Assembly (NCBI GenBank): GCA_022316685.1
Contig: JAKJHU010000046.1
Coordinates: 7,787,001-7,851,000 of the forward strand
Direction: 5' to 3'
DNA from: Progne subis subis
Lineage: Eukaryota; Chordata; Aves; Passeriformes; Hirundinidae
Length of the DNA: 64,000 bases
Shown here: positions 62,401 through 64,000 of the stretch, in pieces
How the letters are laid out: every line of letters begins with the position of its first letter
How positions within the stretch are numbered: the stretch's first letter is position 1
The notes under the pieces: generated by a model
Told to the model about the DNA's origin: nothing
What the model saw: the letters and a program-made list of their open reading frames with translations, nothing else
Database searches by the model: none
Translations under genes and position numbers: made by a program

Positions 62401-63990
62401 GGCTACTTGCTAAACACTGCCAGGAGGAACACTGAATCAAATTAAACAAGTTAAGCAAAACATTTCTAGTAAAGCTAAATTAACTTCCTTTTTCTTGGGT
62501 GTGATTAGAACACATGATTTATAAAGAACTAATATCAAACAGAATAAACAAACAGAACATAAGAACAATATACTTCTGATTGAACAGCCTCCTTCTAAAC
62601 AAGACTATGAAGCTCTCCATCAATGATTGTAATTGATCAGAACTGGGTTTCAATTATTCAGCTACCCTAAGACAGAGTTACAGAGAAGTGTGGTAGAAAA
62701 TATTTTTGACTGAACTATTAAGCACTATTTGCCATGGAGAAAGCTTTGAAAAACCTCAAACTGTGAAATTAACAGTTTACAGGAAACAAGTACAAATACC
62801 TAAAGAGAAAACATATATTCTTTCCTGCTTCTATGAAGTAGGGATAAAAGCATTAAATTCAAACTGTAAGAAGGTAAAAGTTGAAAAACACCTACCATAA
62901 ATTTGAAGATTTTCCTCCATTTATTACAAGATAGAGATTTTCCAGTAACTTTTCATCCCAGTAGAGGTCACAAAACTTCTCACAAATTCTATCAGAGAAC
63001 ATACCAAACTTAATTTCCTTTAAGTTTAAAATGAAGTTACCTTGTTTAAAATAAAAAGAACAGAAACAAATAAAAGAGTGAGAAAAAAAATTAATAGCAA
63101 TATTCTTACAAAACAATGATAATAACATACAGAAGAAAATGCACATACCCATATCAAAAACTTCATCTCCATTCTCTAAATAACCATCAAATGCAAATTC
63201 CTCTTGTATAAGATGAATCACTTCCTGTAGTAAAGTGTCACTTGTGTTCTGATGGGGCAGGACTTTATCATCAAAGAAATTATCACTGTCTTTATCCACT
63301 GAAATACATGGTGAGTGGTTTTGGTCAGTGAAAAAACCATCTGTGCTGGTAGCACGTGCAGTTTCTTGGCAGTTGGTTTGAATAACTGGGCTACTTTTAC
63401 CAAACTGCTTCTCTGTGTCAGTAGTCTCATGACTTTGCACATTGCTAAGGGAGGCATCATTTTCTGCTTGCAAGCTCATTTTATAACGTGCAATAGTACT
63501 TGAAAGTAGCACTGGTAAACTGTGATAACAATCATAAGCAATTCTTGAGCGAAGAGGCTTATTTGGTATTTGCTCTGATACAGCCAAATGCACTGGTACA
63601 GATGTCAGAACCCTTTTCCCTGAGTCCTGTTTCAGAATGATGTTATTTATATGAAGGAAATTAGGAGATGTAGGACAAGCTACAGAGCTGGAGGGATCTT
63701 CAGATAAAATGCTCTTCGCTTGTGGAGTACATGAGGAATCAGATGGTGATGGTAATGTAACTGGAGAAGTAAACGTATTGCCTGAGTTTTGCTGTTCTGA
63801 AGACATCTGGAATGAGAGGCTTGGAACTTGTAAAGCACACTCAGGTGTTTCAGGTACAGTTTCAATACCACCTATATCCTCAATAGCACAGCTTTTGGAG
63901 TCTTCTATATATCCTGATTTGTTGTGGCTCCTATGTTTTTCTTTCCTTTTCTCTTTCTTGAATTGGTCAGAAACTGGTGTGTGAACCCCT
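49476..63990 (-). CDS. KNDC1: KNDC1 (very-KIND RasGEF), C-terminal part, 17 exons, 5'-incomplete
   Basis: Brain-enriched Ras guanine-nucleotide exchange factor; the mammalian protein binds MAP2 through a KIND domain and restrains dendrite growth. Seventeen minus-strand exons total 3,346 bases. After one base that completes a codon from outside the window they give 1,114 codons plus stop, and every junction closes in phase. Order: linker region, coiled/charged segment, RasGEF_N, RasGEF. The last exon ends KHSRKIQNTLRRMKATFQ, which together with WVAAEIVTCHTTK and NFATAMQILAGLE identifies KNDC1. The N-terminal KIND domains lie beyond the right edge; the window ends 10 bases past the acceptor of the first visible exon. 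Introns are ordinary GT-AG apart from one GC-AG. Its 3' end faces the VENT genes on the same strand, as in human 10q26.3. Confidence 0.95.
52310..52456 (+). mobile_element. CR1 LINE 3'-end fragment in a KNDC1 intron
   Basis: AGAAGCTGTGGAGTCTCC, CTGGGCAACTTGGTCCAGCT, TTTCAGCAGGGTGGTTGGAC and GAGGTCCCTTCCAACTTCAG match, in order, the sense 3' end of avian CR1. It lies antisense to KNDC1 in the intron between exons 51,580 and 52,855. Confidence 0.88.
54524..57126 (-). CDS. KNDC1: KNDC1 RasGEF_N exons
   Basis: Exons 57,126-56,915, 55,622-55,509, 55,110-54,963 and 54,703-54,524. The first reads MMYAEQWGVESYVLPAV and reaches RALQAGTPLGLMAYLYS, where the RasGEF_N module begins. The second gives AFLEGYVQQFLYTFRYFCT and EFLQFLLDRISS. 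The third gives SFYILQAWIEDCYSVDF and LLGTLKEFISSK. The last exon (LNGYGERLLSLLEDASARK, then acidic EEESEEGRK) is the less conserved spacer to the catalytic domain. RasGEF_N normally stabilises the catalytic hairpin. Phases run 0, 2, 2, 0, 0 across the junctions. Confidence 0.92.
54912..54932. repeat. poly-T run, 21 bases, in KNDC1 intron
   Basis: It lies just downstream of the donor of exon 55,110-54,963 on the transcribed strand, where it reads as poly-A. Confidence 0.9.
57127..57394 (-). other. KNDC1: KNDC1 GC-AG intron
   Basis: The exon ends AAATACGTGCAG and the intron begins GCAAGTCAG, the standard strong context of GC donors. The acceptor is TTTGAGCAG before ATGATGTATGC. Splicing here yields KKYVQ-MMYAEQWG without a gap, as expected for KNDC1. 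Using the alternative GT six bases upstream would delete Val-Gln. Confidence 0.8.
57395..63990 (-). CDS. KNDC1: KNDC1 interdomain linker exons
   Basis: Exons 63,990-63,149, 63,040-62,896, 61,329-61,238, 59,790-59,393, 57,697-57,604 and 57,492-57,395. The 842-base exon encodes a Ser/Thr-rich low-order linker beginning with a basic KKEKRKEKH stretch and ending EEFAFDGYLENG. The next has EKFCDLYWDEKLLENLY, a well-conserved KNDC1 segment. The 398-base exon is acidic. The last two (NYRKTIKFYQKLLQKARRSK and KLRGQLQEMKSKVQFLELVKKY) look like a charged helical or coiled-coil stretch before RasGEF_N. Introns here reach about 1.7 kb and contain nothing recognisable besides short repeats. Confidence 0.88.
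58239..58272. repeat. Short direct repeat in KNDC1 intron
   Basis: GCAATGAATAGAAAT occurs twice with a 19-base period. Confidence 0.8.
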
Positions 63991-64000
63991 CTGAAAAAAA

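Noticed and set aside
1..64000. CRISPR arrays, bacterial operons, rRNA or tRNA genes
   Set aside because: No regularly spaced repeats, ribosome-binding sites or recognisable RNA gene sequences were seen; the gene structure is vertebrate.

Overview
The window looks like avian genomic DNA (bird, or a close sauropsid relative). It has AT-rich spacers, three CR1-type LINE remnants including one with a recognisable reverse-transcriptase frame, CpG islands only at developmental genes, and a spliced vertebrate gene order. There is no sign of bacterial or plasmid organisation. Four protein-coding genes can be built exon by exon: three homeobox genes of the VENT family at 20.8-35.6 kb, and the 3' part of KNDC1, a brain RasGEF, at 49.5-64.0 kb.

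Layout. 1-20.6 kb: gene-poor AT-rich sequence with a CR1 copy (1.9-3.5 kb), a small CpG patch (15.6 kb) and a candidate conserved regulatory stretch (17.4-17.8 kb). 20.79-22.26 kb: VENT-class gene A (+). 24.68-26.18 kb: gene B (-), VENT1-like. 26.2-34.4 kb: spacer with a gene-free CpG island and motif clusters. 34.59-35.60 kb: gene C (-), VENT2-like. 35.8-49.2 kb: spacer. 49.48-63.99 kb: KNDC1 (-), 17 exons, 1,114 codons of the C-terminal part, continuing past the right edge. KNDC1 followed downstream by a same-strand VENT gene matches the human order KNDC1-UTF1-VENTX. No UTF1 was found.

The three VENT genes share one architecture: a short first exon, a phase-1 intron of 156-162 bases, a second exon ending exactly between homeodomain residues 44 and 45, and a terminal exon with IKTWFQNRRMK. 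Each starts about 43-63 bases downstream of a TATA-like box. The most interesting result is in the promoters. Genes B and C share, in the same order and nearly the same spacing, a 19/20-identical block carrying a CAGAC-N5-GGAGCC arrangement (SMAD-like), a GTTCACAC element (T-box-like), an AGATAA site (GATA-like), a CACATCAAAG site (TCF/LEF-like) and a TATA box. Gene A keeps only part of this. The spacer between B and C holds further ATCAAAG sites, one again next to AGAGATAA. This fits a BMP/Wnt-responsive VENT locus like that of frogs and fish, but in an amniote. The coding calls rest on reading frames and splice phases that close exactly. The regulatory calls are motif-based inference.
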